From positions 1-33,007 of the forward strand of contig JAEUQF010000036.1 of the NCBI GenBank assembly GCA_016789745.1: a DNA stretch of 33,007 nucleotides. Reading direction: 5' to 3'. Of the stretch, positions 8,004-16,511 are shown piece by piece. The notes beneath the pieces are model-generated. The model was not told the origin of the DNA. It did not search any database and saw only the letters and a program-made list of their open reading frames with translations. Positions within the stretch are counted from its first letter, which is position 1, and every line of letters begins with the position of its first letter. The position numbers and the translations under genes are program-made. Source of the stretch: Bryobacterales bacterium (GTDB lineage Bacteria > Acidobacteriota > Terriglobia > Bryobacterales > Bryobacteraceae).

Positions 8004-8534
8004 CTACTTCTTCGGGCAGGCCACCGTGTTGCCGGCAGCATCCTTGCAAGTAGACGTATGGGTGGCGCCCGTCGACGTGTTATAGGTCGTGCTCCCCTGA
8101 TACGTGCTGCCGTTAGCTGCCGTCGCGTTCGTGTTCCTCCCCGCGTTCACGTTCCCACTGGCATCCCGCGTCGCCGTACCCTGGCTGTTCACGCTGCCCT
8201 TCCCCCCGCTGGCGCTCATCCCGCTGTTGTGCGTCACCGACCCGTCGGCATTCACCGTGCTCTTCCCGGCACGCGCCCCCTTCGATCCGTTCGCCCCCTG
8301 AAACGCGCCGCCGCTCGAGGCCGTCCCATTGCCCTGCCCATCGGTGGTCACCGCGCCACCCCGCGTCATCTTCCCCTTCGCCCCGCTCACGCCATAGGCC
8401 GACCCGGCCGTCACCCCGCCGTTCGGATTCTTCACCGCTCCGCGTCCGCCGCCGCGCTGCGGCGCCTGGGCGCTCAACGTCATCGCGGCCACCGCCACCA
8501 GGGCCGGAATCATCATCCAGTTCTTGAAAGTCAT
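8004..8534 (-). CDS. Secreted Gly/Ser/Thr/Asn-rich low-complexity protein
   Basis: A 176-residue protein with a signal peptide (MTFKNWMMIPALVAVAAMTLSAQA). The mature part is dominated by G, S, T, N and A in short degenerate repeats of the form x-G-x-(S/T/A)-x-(D/N)-G-x-(V/T), such as VNADGSVTHNSG and VNSQGTATRDASG. The C-terminal tail has two cysteines (TSTCKDAAGNTVACPKK). The composition suggests a flexible or beta-rich surface or matrix protein. The start is supported by AAGGAG nine bases upstream. It is divergent from the response regulator gene. The family is not recognised beyond similar low-complexity exported proteins. Confidence 0.72.
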   Translation of the reverse strand: MTFKNWMMIPALVAVAAMTLSAQAPQRGGGRGAVKNPNGGVTAGSAYGVSGAKGKMTRGGAVTTDGQGNGTASSGGAFQGANGSKGARAGKSTVNADGSVTHNSGMSASGGKGSVNSQGTATRDASGNVNAGRNTNATAANGSTYQGSTTYNTSTGATHTSTCKDAAGNTVACPKK

Positions 8535-8691
8535 CGTCGTGTTCTCCTTGTTTTCTTGCTGTTTGCGGCGCTTTGCTTGTTTTTCGCGCCGCCCACACGA
8601 CTATCTAAACTCGACTTTGCCCGTTTCGTTTGTCGGGTTTTGTCGCCTTTCCCCGCGCCAAAATCCTACACCCGCTACAAACTTCCCCCCT

Positions 8692-8697
8692 TACGAT
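8692..8697 (+). promoter_or_regulatory. Possible -10 element directly before the response regulator
   Basis: TACGAT ends 6 nt before the ATG at 8704, and no Shine-Dalgarno sequence is visible in the pyrimidine-rich leader. If used, transcription would begin at or next to the start codon (leaderless mRNA). No good -35 hexamer is seen, so confidence is low. Confidence 0.25.
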
Positions 8698-8703
8698 TAA
8701 GCT

Positions 8704-9438
8704 ATGTTGGAGCGGGACAACCAAGTGGCCGGACGCAAGGTTCTCGTCATCGAAGACGATCAGGAAATCCTCGATCTGCTGCGCCCCTCGCTGGTGCTCG
8801 AAGGCTTTGCTGTCGACACCGCCACCTCCGGCGAGGCCGGCCTCGACCTGCTCCGCGCCACCACCTTCGACCTCGTCCTGCTCGACGTCATGCTGCCCGG
8901 CATCAATGGCTTCGAAACACTGCGCCGCATCCGCGCCGAGTTCCCTACCCCGGTCATCATGCTCACCGCGCGCGGCGCCGAAGTGGACCGCATCGTCGGC
9001 CTGGAAATCGGCGCCGATGACTACATCGCCAAGCCCTTCAGCTTTCGCGAACTGGTGGCGCGCATGCAGGCCGTGCTGCGCCGCAGCTTCCCTTCCCTCA
9101 CCCCCTCGGCGATGCCTGTTCCGGCATCGCCGAAAGGCGTACACCTGGACGGGCGCACCCGCTCGGTCCGCTGCGACGGCCAACTGCTGGAACTCACCGC
9201 CGCCGAATACGAAGTGCTCCGGCTGCTCATGCAGGCCGGCGGCGAACCCGTCACCCGCGAGGTGCTCTGCCGCAAGGTGTTCGACCGCGAATACTCGGTC
9301 TTAGACCGCGGCATCGACAACCTCATCAGTAGCGTCCGCCGCAAGCTGGGTCCCACGCCCGACGGCCTGGAACGCATCAAGACCATCCGCAACGTCGGCT
9401 ACGTCTTCACCTCCCCGGAGTCCACGTGCGCCGGGTAA
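8704..9438 (+). CDS. OmpR/PhoB-family two-component response regulator
   Basis: A 244-residue regulator with an N-terminal receiver domain (about 12-125) and a C-terminal winged-helix DNA-binding domain (about 145-238). The receiver has the acidic pair D18/D19, phosphoacceptor D61 in LLDVMLPG, T88 and K110 in AKPF. The effector part has LTAAEYEVLRLL and the recognition-helix region DRGIDNLISSVRRKLG, ending RNVGYVF. It overlaps the downstream histidine kinase by 13 nt, so the pair is a cotranscribed two-component system. It resembles CpxR-type regulators, but the regulon cannot be inferred. Confidence 0.95.
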   Translation: MLERDNQVAGRKVLVIEDDQEILDLLRPSLVLEGFAVDTATSGEAGLDLLRATTFDLVLLDVMLPGINGFETLRRIRAEFPTPVIMLTARGAEVDRIVGLEIGADDYIAKPFSFRELVARMQAVLRRSFPSLTPSAMPVPASPKGVHLDGRTRSVRCDGQLLELTAAEYEVLRLLMQAGGEPVTREVLCRKVFDREYSVLDRGIDNLISSVRRKLGPTPDGLERIKTIRNVGYVFTSPESTCAG

Positions 9439-10793
9439 TCTTCGTCTGGTTCATGCTATCGCTGACGCTGCTGGTGGCAGGCTTCGCCATCGCCACCGAA
9501 CGCAGCGGCGGGCCCGCGGCCGTGCGCGCCATGGCCAAAGGCTACGGCCGCAGCCTCATCCTGCTCACCGCGCGTCAGGCAGCCTGGGCTTATGAAGAAC
9601 GCGGCGCCGCGGGCCTGGATGCGTTCATCCAAGCCGCGCGGCCCACCGCCCAAACGGAGGCCATCCTCATCGATGAGGCAGGCTCCAGCCTCGCATCGCT
9701 TCCGGCACCCCCACCGCTGCTCGCCTTCGCGCGTTCTCTAAAGACCCTGGAAGACCCCGAAATCGACCTCCAGGGCCGCCGCATGCGCTTTGCCGTCCGC
9801 ATCCGCACCGCTTCCGGCAAAGCCTATACGGCCGCATTCCAATCCCCGGTCGGGCAGTTTCTGTGGGGTCTGCTCGATGGCCCTACCTGGCTGCTGCGCA
9901 CCGGCTTCCTCCTCATCATCGGTGCCGCCCTCTGCTCCTGGCTGGCACTTCGCATCACCACGCCTTTAGCCGACCTTGGCCAACTCACGCGCCGCTTCGC
10001 TTCTGGCGACCTCCGCGCCCGCTCCACAAAGGGCCTGGCCCGCAAACTGCCCGAAATCGAAGACCTCGCCCGCGACTTCGATCACATGGCCGAACGCATC
10101 GAATCCCTCGTGCAATCCCAACAGCACCTGCTGCATTACGTCTCCCACGAACTGCGCACCCCGCTCACGCGCCTGCAACTGGCCATCTCGCTCGCCCAGC
10201 AACGGGAAGGCGCCACCCCCGAAACCATGCAGGCAACGCTCACCCGCATCGCCACCGAGGGCGACCGCCTCAACGACCTCCTCGATCAGATCCTGCGCTA
10301 CTCCCAACTGGAAGCCTCCGGCGGCCAACCCCTCCGCCGCCAACCCATCGACTGGAACGACTTCCTCGATTCCATCGCCGCCGATGCCGCCTTCGAAGCC
10401 GAGGCGCAAGCAAAGCAGGTCCTGCTCAGTCGGATGGATGGCGGCCGCTACCAGGGCGACCGCGACCTGCTGCGTTCCGCCTTTGAAAACGTCATCCGCA
10501 ACGCCATCCGCCATAGCCCGCCGGGCGGTGCCATTGAGATCGAACAGCGCCGGCAGTATGAGACCATAGAGATCGCCATTCACGATAGCGGCCCCGGCAT
10601 CGCCACCGAAGAGCTACCCCGGATCTTTGAGCCCTTCTTCCGCGCCGCGTCGTCCAAAGGCGCCTCCACCGGCTATGGCCTGGGCCTCGCTATCGCCAAA
10701 CGCGTCGCATCCCTCCACAAGGGCGAAGTCCTCGCCGAGAACCGCTCCCCTGGTGGCCTTACCATCCGTTTCCGCTTTCCGGCCCAGCCCTGA
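9426..10793 (+). CDS. Sensor histidine kinase
   Basis: A 455-residue inner-membrane sensor kinase. A transmembrane segment lies at about 5-24, a periplasmic sensing region of about 130 residues follows, and a second segment lies at about 157-176. A HAMP-like linker runs to about 228. The dimerisation helix carries H241 in VSHELRTPL, the predicted autophosphorylation site. The ATPase domain has the N-box ENVIRNAIRHS (354-364), G1 box DSGPGI (387-392), F-box EPFFR and G2 box GYGLGLAI (416-423). The start is GTG, overlapping the response regulator by 13 nt. The overall layout resembles CpxA-type envelope sensors; the signal is unknown. Its stop is only 2 nt from that of the convergent esterase. 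Confidence 0.94.
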   Translation: MRRVIFVWFMLSLTLLVAGFAIATERSGGPAAVRAMAKGYGRSLILLTARQAAWAYEERGAAGLDAFIQAARPTAQTEAILIDEAGSSLASLPAPPPLLAFARSLKTLEDPEIDLQGRRMRFAVRIRTASGKAYTAAFQSPVGQFLWGLLDGPTWLLRTGFLLIIGAALCSWLALRITTPLADLGQLTRRFASGDLRARSTKGLARKLPEIEDLARDFDHMAERIESLVQSQQHLLHYVSHELRTPLTRLQLAISLAQQREGATPETMQATLTRIATEGDRLNDLLDQILRYSQLEASGGQPLRRQPIDWNDFLDSIAADAAFEAEAQAKQVLLSRMDGGRYQGDRDLLRSAFENVIRNAIRHSPPGGAIEIEQRRQYETIEIAIHDSGPGIATEELPRIFEPFFRAASSKGASTGYGLGLAIAKRVASLHKGEVLAENRSPGGLTIRFRFPAQP

Positions 10794-10795
10794 CG

Positions 10796-11806
10796 CTACC
10801 GCCGCACCGTGCGAAAGTGCTCCGCCATCATCGGCAGCACCACCTTCTCCAGCCGCTCCGCCACGCGGTCCACATGGCCGCCTTCGTAAATCTCATACGC
10901 ATGCCGGATCCCGTAAGCCTCCAGCCGCGCATGCAGCGCACGTACCGTCGGCTCAATCGCCGGCTCCTTCGTGCCCGCATCTATCCCGATCCGGCTATAG
11001 CGCCGCAACGCGTGGATGTACTGATCCAAAAACGCCAGCGGACGGTTCGCCTGCCACTTCGCCGCAATCTCCGCCCGCAACTGCCCATCCTCAAACGGAA
11101 GATCCACATAGAGCGGCGGCTTGTTCGGGTTCGGAGACCACGCCGCTGCCGACGCCAACTCCGCCTTCGTAAAGAAATCGGCCTTCGCAATCTCCTCCGG
11201 CACACGAATCGCACCGGCCTTCGAACCTGCCCGCGGCTCCCCGGCGAGACAACATGGATTCAACGCATACAGCGCCGAGAACACGTCCGGCCGCTTCATG
11301 GCAATGCGCAGTGCACCATACCCGCCCATGGAATGCCCCGCCAGCCCACGCCCCTCCCGCCGCGCCTGCGTCCGGTAATGCTTGTCGACGTACGCCACCA
11401 ACTCCGTGGCCACAAATGTCTCCCAATCGCCCGTCACCACCGAACTCGAATACATGCTCCCCTGAAAGCGCGTGAACGCATTCGGCATCACCACAATCAT
11501 GTCGCCGGCCCCCGCCGCCTGCGCCTTGTCCATCACCGCCGGCACACTGACGAAGTGCTTGTTCACACCCCACCAGTTGTCCGTATTGTCAGTGAACCCA
11601 TGCAGCAGATACAGCACCGGATACCGCCGCGCGCCGCTCCCTGCATAGCCCGGCGGTAGCCACACCATCACATCGCGATCCGCCGCATCGCCGGAAAGAT
11701 TCCCCTCCAACGATCCCCCATGCACCTGGATGCGCTGCACCTTACCAGCCGCATCCTGTCCCGGCATCGCCAGAGCGAATCCCAACAGCAGCAGTACCGT
11801 CTTCAC
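10796..11806 (-). CDS. Secreted alpha/beta-hydrolase esterase (esterase D / feruloyl esterase-like)
   Basis: A 336-residue protein with a signal peptide (MKTVLLLLGFALAMPGQ) and an alpha/beta-hydrolase fold. Visible elements are YPVLYLLHGFTDN with the oxyanion region, the nucleophile S159 in GHSMGGYGAL and H311 in EGGHVD; D277 is a possible acid. The family (putative esterases such as S-formylglutathione hydrolase and feruloyl or tributyrin esterases) hydrolyses carboxylic esters. Export suggests action on extracellular plant or microbial esters. The start is GTG at 11806, divergent from the HExxH gene across about 70 bp. Substrate is not determinable. Confidence 0.9.
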   Translation of the reverse strand: MKTVLLLLGFALAMPGQDAAGKVQRIQVHGGSLEGNLSGDAADRDVMVWLPPGYAGSGARRYPVLYLLHGFTDNTDNWWGVNKHFVSVPAVMDKAQAAGAGDMIVVMPNAFTRFQGSMYSSSVVTGDWETFVATELVAYVDKHYRTQARREGRGLAGHSMGGYGALRIAMKRPDVFSALYALNPCCLAGEPRAGSKAGAIRVPEEIAKADFFTKAELASAAAWSPNPNKPPLYVDLPFEDGQLRAEIAAKWQANRPLAFLDQYIHALRRYSRIGIDAGTKEPAIEPTVRALHARLEAYGIRHAYEIYEGGHVDRVAERLEKVVLPMMAEHFRTVRR

Positions 11807-11874
11807 CCTTCTACTCTACCTGCATGTGGTCCATTTCTCCCGCGCTCCACGCGTGTCTGGCGAAGGAGAAACAA

Positions 11875-12363
11875 ATGCCAACTCGCAGTTTGACTTCGGC
11901 CGAAGAGTTATTCGCGCGGCAAGTGTTCAGCGGCAGCATCGCCTACTACAACGTCCGCGTGCGCGACGATCTTGGGTTCCAGAACAAGCCGTGGACCAGT
12001 CCGCCGAGCGTGGCGATCTCCCCCTACTACGTGCTGCATGTGGGGCCCGGCGCCTACCCCAACATGCTCACCAACCACAAGCGCCTTCTGATCCACGAAC
12101 TCGCCCATGTATGGCAGGGGCAGCACGGTGTCCCCAAAGGCTACGTGCTCAACTCCGCCTATCACCAGTCGATCGCCGCCATCACCAACGGCGGCGATGT
12201 CGCCCCTGCCTACAGCTATCAAACGGGACTCAAGTGGTGGATGTACAACTGCGAGCAGCAGGCTTCGATTGTCGAGGACTGGTACGCCGGCGGGATGTCC
12301 TCCGGCAGTTCGCGCTACGTCTACATCACCACCAACGTCCGGCCAGGGAACCCATTCGCATGA
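11875..12363 (+). CDS. Small HExxH zinc-metallopeptidase-like protein
   Basis: A 162-residue protein with HELAHVWQ at 74-78 and onward, a classic zinc-binding HExxH site. Downstream aromatic and acidic segments (CEQQASIVEDWY) may supply the third ligand. No signal peptide is seen with this start. The ATG at 11875 is preferred over the in-frame ATG at 11824 because AAGGAG lies directly upstream at proper spacing. Similar small proteins occur near type VI secretion or toxin regions as Vgr-related proteins, but no such partners are seen here. The next gene begins 7 nt after its stop, implying cotranscription. Proteolytic activity is unproven. Confidence 0.75.
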   Translation: MPTRSLTSAEELFARQVFSGSIAYYNVRVRDDLGFQNKPWTSPPSVAISPYYVLHVGPGAYPNMLTNHKRLLIHELAHVWQGQHGVPKGYVLNSAYHQSIAAITNGGDVAPAYSYQTGLKWWMYNCEQQASIVEDWYAGGMSSGSSRYVYITTNVRPGNPFA

Positions 12364-12370
12364 GGCGCAC

Positions 12371-13288
12371 ATGATTGCCGCAATTGCAGTTCTACTGGTT
12401 TCTCACGCGCAGGCGCAGCCCGAACAGGCATCCGCCGCGACTCCGGATCTCTACCGGGACCCGGAAACGGGATTCGCCCTCCGGCTCAGCGGTGGATTCC
12501 AGTTCCTCGGAAAACAGGAGTCCATCGCCTTGTTTGGATCGAAAGCCAAGCCCGGCGCGGTGTTTCTGGAGACGGGGGCAACGTTTACGGTCGAGGAATT
12601 GGAGGCAGCCACACGCCTCGGTTACCAGGACGAGGGCGTGTCGCTCGCGCCCGACGGCCCCGCCAGCAGGCTCAATCTGACACTGGGCGTGGGCATTGCG
12701 TTCCCGGTGAAAGGTACCCTCGACAACCAGCCCGTCCGCGGCATTCTCACCGGAGTCCGCACCCATACGGGGCGCTGCTTCCTGCTGCTGGTGGCCACCA
12801 CCCCGGAAGCGTGGGACAAACTCGCCGCCACTGCCACGCAAATCGCGAACGGTGTGGAACTATTCGCACCGGAAGCGCCGCCTGTCGATCAGCGGCTGGC
12901 GGCCTACTTTGCGGGCAAGCGCCTCAGCTATTACTTCAGCCGATGGTCCACATCGTTAAGCGGCGCCACCCAGGGCTCCTTCCAATCCAACGAACAGATC
13001 TACCTCTGCGCCGGCGGGTCGTTCCACTATGGCGAGCAAACACGGGCCAGCTTCGATGTTCCCCAGGCATTCGGCTATTCCCGTAGCGGGGATAGCAGCT
13101 CCGGCCGCTGGCTGGTGACTGGCGATGGGCCGAACGCACAACTCACGCTGCACTTCCACGACGGGCGCCTCTGGCGGTACCGCGCTACGAATCTGGGTAA
13201 CGAGACGGTGTACCTCAACGGCAGCCGCTATTTCCGCGCCGCCCAGACACGCTGCCGCTCGTCACCCACGCACGGAGGTCTTCCATGA
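12371..13288 (+). CDS. Secreted protein of unknown function, two-part beta-rich
   Basis: A 305-residue protein with a signal peptide (MIAAIAVLLVSHAQAQ). The N-terminal half (about 30-175) resembles lipoprotein-like or PsbP-like secreted domains: DPETGFALRLSGGFQFLG, then FLETGATF and a helix with WDKLAATATQIANGV. The C-terminal half (about 185-295) is rich in S, Y and G, with an SGATQGSFQSNEQIYLCAGGSFHYGEQ-type pattern, broken here only by description, typical of small beta-barrel or lipocalin-like modules. It follows the HExxH gene by 7 nt. The start is chosen at 12371 because a signal peptide begins there; the longer frame has no support. I do not recognise a named family. Confidence 0.7.
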   Translation: MIAAIAVLLVSHAQAQPEQASAATPDLYRDPETGFALRLSGGFQFLGKQESIALFGSKAKPGAVFLETGATFTVEELEAATRLGYQDEGVSLAPDGPASRLNLTLGVGIAFPVKGTLDNQPVRGILTGVRTHTGRCFLLLVATTPEAWDKLAATATQIANGVELFAPEAPPVDQRLAAYFAGKRLSYYFSRWSTSLSGATQGSFQSNEQIYLCAGGSFHYGEQTRASFDVPQAFGYSRSGDSSSGRWLVTGDGPNAQLTLHFHDGRLWRYRATNLGNETVYLNGSRYFRAAQTRCRSSPTHGGLP

Positions 13289-13521
13289 AGGCAACAACCC
13301 CGCATTCGCGCGGGCTGAGCCTACCGGCACCGGCACAACTCCGCCGCAAGTACGGGCGCGAACGCTTCGATGGTGCCTGGCTACGGGCGCCGGTCCGTAA
13401 CTTGCGCACAAACGCTCCGGACGGCGGAAGTTCTGTTGACCATGACGGCCCCTTTGGCTTAGCGTCGGTCTTTCCCTGGTGTAGAATCGTGGGTACTTTC
13501 AGCCAGGGAAACCGTAAGGTG
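13289..13521 (+). promoter_or_regulatory. Leader region of the sigma factor-kinase pair
   Basis: A 233-bp stretch with no convincing gene, although the sigma-factor frame stays open through it from 13285. TAGAAT at 13482-13487 is a good -10-like hexamer 35 nt before the sigma start. TTGACC at 13436-13441 is too far upstream to pair with it at normal spacing. A sigma-specific autoregulated promoter is possible but not recognised. Confidence 0.3.
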
Positions 13522-14112
13522 ATGGCTCACGACGACTTAACGGAACTTCTGCGCCAATGGTCCCTGGGGCACCCGGACGCCTATGAGCGTCTGCTTCCCA
13601 TGGTGTACGACGAACTGCGCCGCATGGCTGGCGCGTTTCTGCGATCCGAACGCGGCGGACACACGCTGCAGCCGACGGCCCTGGTGCACGAACTCTACCT
13701 GCGAATGGTGGACCAGAATCGCGCCCAATGGCAGGATCGCGCCCACTTCTTCAGTGTGTCGGCCAAAATGATGCGGCGGATCCTAGTGGATCACGCGCGC
13801 AAGCGCGTTGCCGGCAAGCGTGGCAGCGGCGCCGGCCACCTGCCGCTGGAAGAGGCACTGGACACCCCCGCCGAATCCGATGCGGCCCTGCTGGCCGTCG
13901 ATGAGGCCCTCACGCGGTTTGCCGAACTCGATCCCGAGCGCAGCCGCATTGTCGAAATGCGTTACTTTGGCGGCATGGATCTGGCCGAGATCGCCGATGT
14001 CCTGCACGTCTCGCGGACAACGGTGAAGCGCCACTGGACCGTCGCCCGTCTATGGCTGCACCGCGAGTTGGAGAACCAATCGGATGGATGCCGAGCGCTG
14101 GAAGCAGATTAG
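13522..14112 (+). CDS. ECF-type RNA polymerase sigma factor (TIGR02999-like)
   Basis: A 196-residue sigma factor with region 2 (about 15-95, including PTALVHELYLRMVDQ and MMRRILVDHARKR) and region 4 (about 130-190). Region 4 has a helix-turn-helix in MDLAEIADVLHVSRTTVKRHW. The combination of HTLQPTALVHELYLR and RRILVDHARKR is typical of the ECF group found in Acidobacteria and Planctomycetes. The ATG at 13522 is preferred over the much longer open frame because AAGGTG lies upstream and the family N-terminus begins there. It overlaps the following kinase by 29 nt. No anti-sigma factor is present, so control probably involves the kinase. Confidence 0.93.
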   Translation: MAHDDLTELLRQWSLGHPDAYERLLPMVYDELRRMAGAFLRSERGGHTLQPTALVHELYLRMVDQNRAQWQDRAHFFSVSAKMMRRILVDHARKRVAGKRGSGAGHLPLEEALDTPAESDAALLAVDEALTRFAELDPERSRIVEMRYFGGMDLAEIADVLHVSRTTVKRHWTVARLWLHRELENQSDGCRALEAD

Positions 14113-16504
14113 CGAAGTGGCCGCCGTGGCGGCCGAGACTGAAGATGCCGATGCGCGCGAGGCGCTGCTCGCGTCGCACCCGGAGCTACGGGCAGAAGTC
14201 GAGTCCCTGCTGGGCTACCTCAAGGAAGACTCTGGCCCCCTGGACCATGCGCCCTTCCCCGTGGATAGCAGCCCCTACGAAGGGCAGCGCCTTGGCCCCT
14301 ATCGCGTACTGCGCGAACTCGGCAGTGGCGGCATGGGCATTGTCCTGCTGGCGCGGCGCGAGGAGCCCGGCTTCGACTTTCAAGTCGCGCTGAAGCTGGC
14401 ACGCGTGTCCTTCCGCTCGGAGTTCTTCTCGCGCCGTTTCCTCGAAGAGCGCCACATCCTGGCCAAGCTGGAGCACCCCAACATCGCCCGTCTGCTGGAT
14501 GGAGGCATGACCGAAGATGGAACGCCATTCCTGGCCATGCAGTACGTGGACGGCTTGCCGTTGGACACCTGGTGCGCGGCGCAGAATCCAACTCTGCGGC
14601 GGCGCCTCGAAATGATCCGCAAGATCTGCGGAGCCGTGGAGTACGCGCACGAACACCTCGTGGTCCATCGCGATCTGAAGCCCGCCAACATCCTGGTGAC
14701 CGCGGCCGGCGAACCCATGCTGCTCGACTTTGGAACAGCCCGGCTGCTCGACCCGGCCGGACAAACCGGTGCCACCGCCACCGCCCTGCCCATGATGACC
14801 GCCCGCTACGCCAGCCCGGAACAGGCCCGCGGCATGGCCGGATCCATCCGCAGTGACGTGTACTCGCTGGGCGTGCTGCTCTACGAACTTCTCACCGGCC
14901 AGTGGCCCTACAACACCGCAACCGCCAGCACTCCAGAGTTGCTGCGAGCCGTGAATGAGCAGGACGCTACGCCCCCCAGCCGCCGTGTGGGCGAGGATCT
15001 CCGGCGACAGGTGCAGGGAGACCTCGACGCCATTGTCCTAAAGGCCCTCGACAAGGATCCGGCCCGCCGCTACGCTACCGCCGGCTTGCTCGCCGAAGAC
15101 GTGCGCCGTCACCTCGAGCATGAACCCGTGACGGCCCGCCACTCGGCATGGACGTACGTCGCGGGCCGTTTCCTCCGCCGCCACAAATGGGCGGTCACCG
15201 CGGCCGGCACCGTTGCGCTGAGTCTGGCCACCGCCACCGCCTACAGCCTCCGCCAGGCCGCCCTCGCCGATCGCGAGCGCGCGAAAGCAGCGCAAGTCGC
15301 CACGTTCCTCGAAAGCCTGCTCGGGGGCGCACGGCCCGGCACACTGTCGCCCTTGGCCAGCGGCGGCCGCGACGTCCGGATGGTGGATGTGGTAAACACG
15401 GCGGCGGCCAGGATTGGCGACGAGTTCCGGGAAAACCCGGATGTGGAAGCGGCGCTCCGCGCAACCGTCGGCGGAGCACTCGTCCAGTTGGGCGAGGCCG
15501 GCAAGGCGAAGCCACACATCGATCGTGCCGTCGAACTGAGTGAGCGCCTGCATGGGCCCGAAGACGCCGCCACGGTGCGGGCCCTCACCGTGCGCGCCAC
15601 GCTGCGCTTGGCCACCGGCGACTATGAACAGGCGCGGCAGGATCTGTTGCGCACCCTGGCCTGGCATGAGGCCCGGCAGCATCCCGACCTGTCGTTCCAG
15701 CATGGGCTGCTGGCGGAATCTTTCTTCCGCCGTGGCGATCTGGCACGCGCGCGCCAGCATTGGGAGTCGGCTCTGGCCGCGATGCGCGTTCACTTCGGTG
15801 ACCGGCACGTGTCCACCGCAACCATGCTCAACAACCTGGCCAACGTCAGCGCCAACCTCGGCGACATGCCAGCGGCCGAAACCTACTTCGCTGAAGCGGC
15901 GGCGGTGATGCGGACGCTGCCCGGACCACCCGGAAATCTCGTGTATCCGTTGCTCGGCCTCGCGCGAGCGCATTTCTTCCGCGCCGAGTATCCCCAGGCC
16001 CGCCAACTGCTGGAAGAAGCGTACGCGCATGCGAAGAAAACTGGCGGAGACCGGCACCCCAACACCGCGTCCGCCGCGCTGCAACTGGCTCTAGTACGCG
16101 CCTATGCGGGCGAGTTCAGCGGGGAGGATCTCGCCCGCGCCACCCTGCCGGTGCTGCAGGCCATTCATCCGCCGGGCCACATGGAAATCGCACGAGGTCT
16201 CACCACGCTGGGCCGCATCCTGATTGTGGCAGGCAAGGCCGATGCAGCCCTCGCCGCTCTGAACGATGCCTACGCTATCGACCGCAAGATCTATCCGAAA
16301 AACAACTGGCGGCCGGCTGAAGCGCAACTGTTCCGCGGCGCGGCGCTGGCCCACCTGGGACGGCGGAAAGAGGCGGGCGTTGCGTTGGAGTCGGCCCTGC
16401 GGGAAATGCGCGCGGTGTTAAAGGAAGACCATCCGCGCGTACAGGAAGCCAGGCGGATCTACGAGCGATGCCTTCAGACCGCGGCTAGCTGTACACTGCC
16501 GTGA
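14084..16504 (+). CDS. Membrane-anchored Ser/Thr protein kinase with TPR domain
   Basis: An 806-residue Hanks-type kinase. Residues 1-50 are a short helical leader. The kinase domain (about 73-345) has the glycine loop LGSGGMG (79-85), K104 in VALKL, HRDLKPAN with D197, DFG at 215-217, the activation segment ending ARYASPEQ and DVYSLGVLLYELLTG. One transmembrane helix lies at about 369-388. The remaining 400 residues are helical repeats of TPR type, with NLANVSANLGDMPAAETYFAEA as a clear unit, placed outside the cytoplasm. The gene overlaps the ECF sigma factor by 29 nt, a pairing common in Acidobacteria, and may phosphorylate or control it. Its end is 7 nt from the convergent GH42-like gene. 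Confidence 0.94.
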   Translation: MDAERWKQISEVAAVAAETEDADAREALLASHPELRAEVESLLGYLKEDSGPLDHAPFPVDSSPYEGQRLGPYRVLRELGSGGMGIVLLARREEPGFDFQVALKLARVSFRSEFFSRRFLEERHILAKLEHPNIARLLDGGMTEDGTPFLAMQYVDGLPLDTWCAAQNPTLRRRLEMIRKICGAVEYAHEHLVVHRDLKPANILVTAAGEPMLLDFGTARLLDPAGQTGATATALPMMTARYASPEQARGMAGSIRSDVYSLGVLLYELLTGQWPYNTATASTPELLRAVNEQDATPPSRRVGEDLRRQVQGDLDAIVLKALDKDPARRYATAGLLAEDVRRHLEHEPVTARHSAWTYVAGRFLRRHKWAVTAAGTVALSLATATAYSLRQAALADRERAKAAQVATFLESLLGGARPGTLSPLASGGRDVRMVDVVNTAAARIGDEFRENPDVEAALRATVGGALVQLGEAGKAKPHIDRAVELSERLHGPEDAATVRALTVRATLRLATGDYEQARQDLLRTLAWHEARQHPDLSFQHGLLAESFFRRGDLARARQHWESALAAMRVHFGDRHVSTATMLNNLANVSANLGDMPAAETYFAEAAAVMRTLPGPPGNLVYPLLGLARAHFFRAEYPQARQLLEEAYAHAKKTGGDRHPNTASAALQLALVRAYAGEFSGEDLARATLPVLQAIHPPGHMEIARGLTTLGRILIVAGKADAALAALNDAYAIDRKIYPKNNWRPAEAQLFRGAALAHLGRRKEAGVALESALREMRAVLKEDHPRVQEARRIYERCLQTAASCTLP

Positions 16505-16511
16505 CAACGGC

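Noticed and set aside
13285..13521. A possible 79-residue N-terminal extension of the sigma factor, starting with ATGA overlap
   Set aside because: The translated extension has no resemblance to sigma region 1 and is low in secondary structure. The family start at 13522 has a ribosome binding site. The overlap may be chance.
15038..16084. A 348-codon open frame antisense to the Ser/Thr kinase TPR region
   Set aside because: It has no recognisable motif and lies wholly within a well-supported gene.
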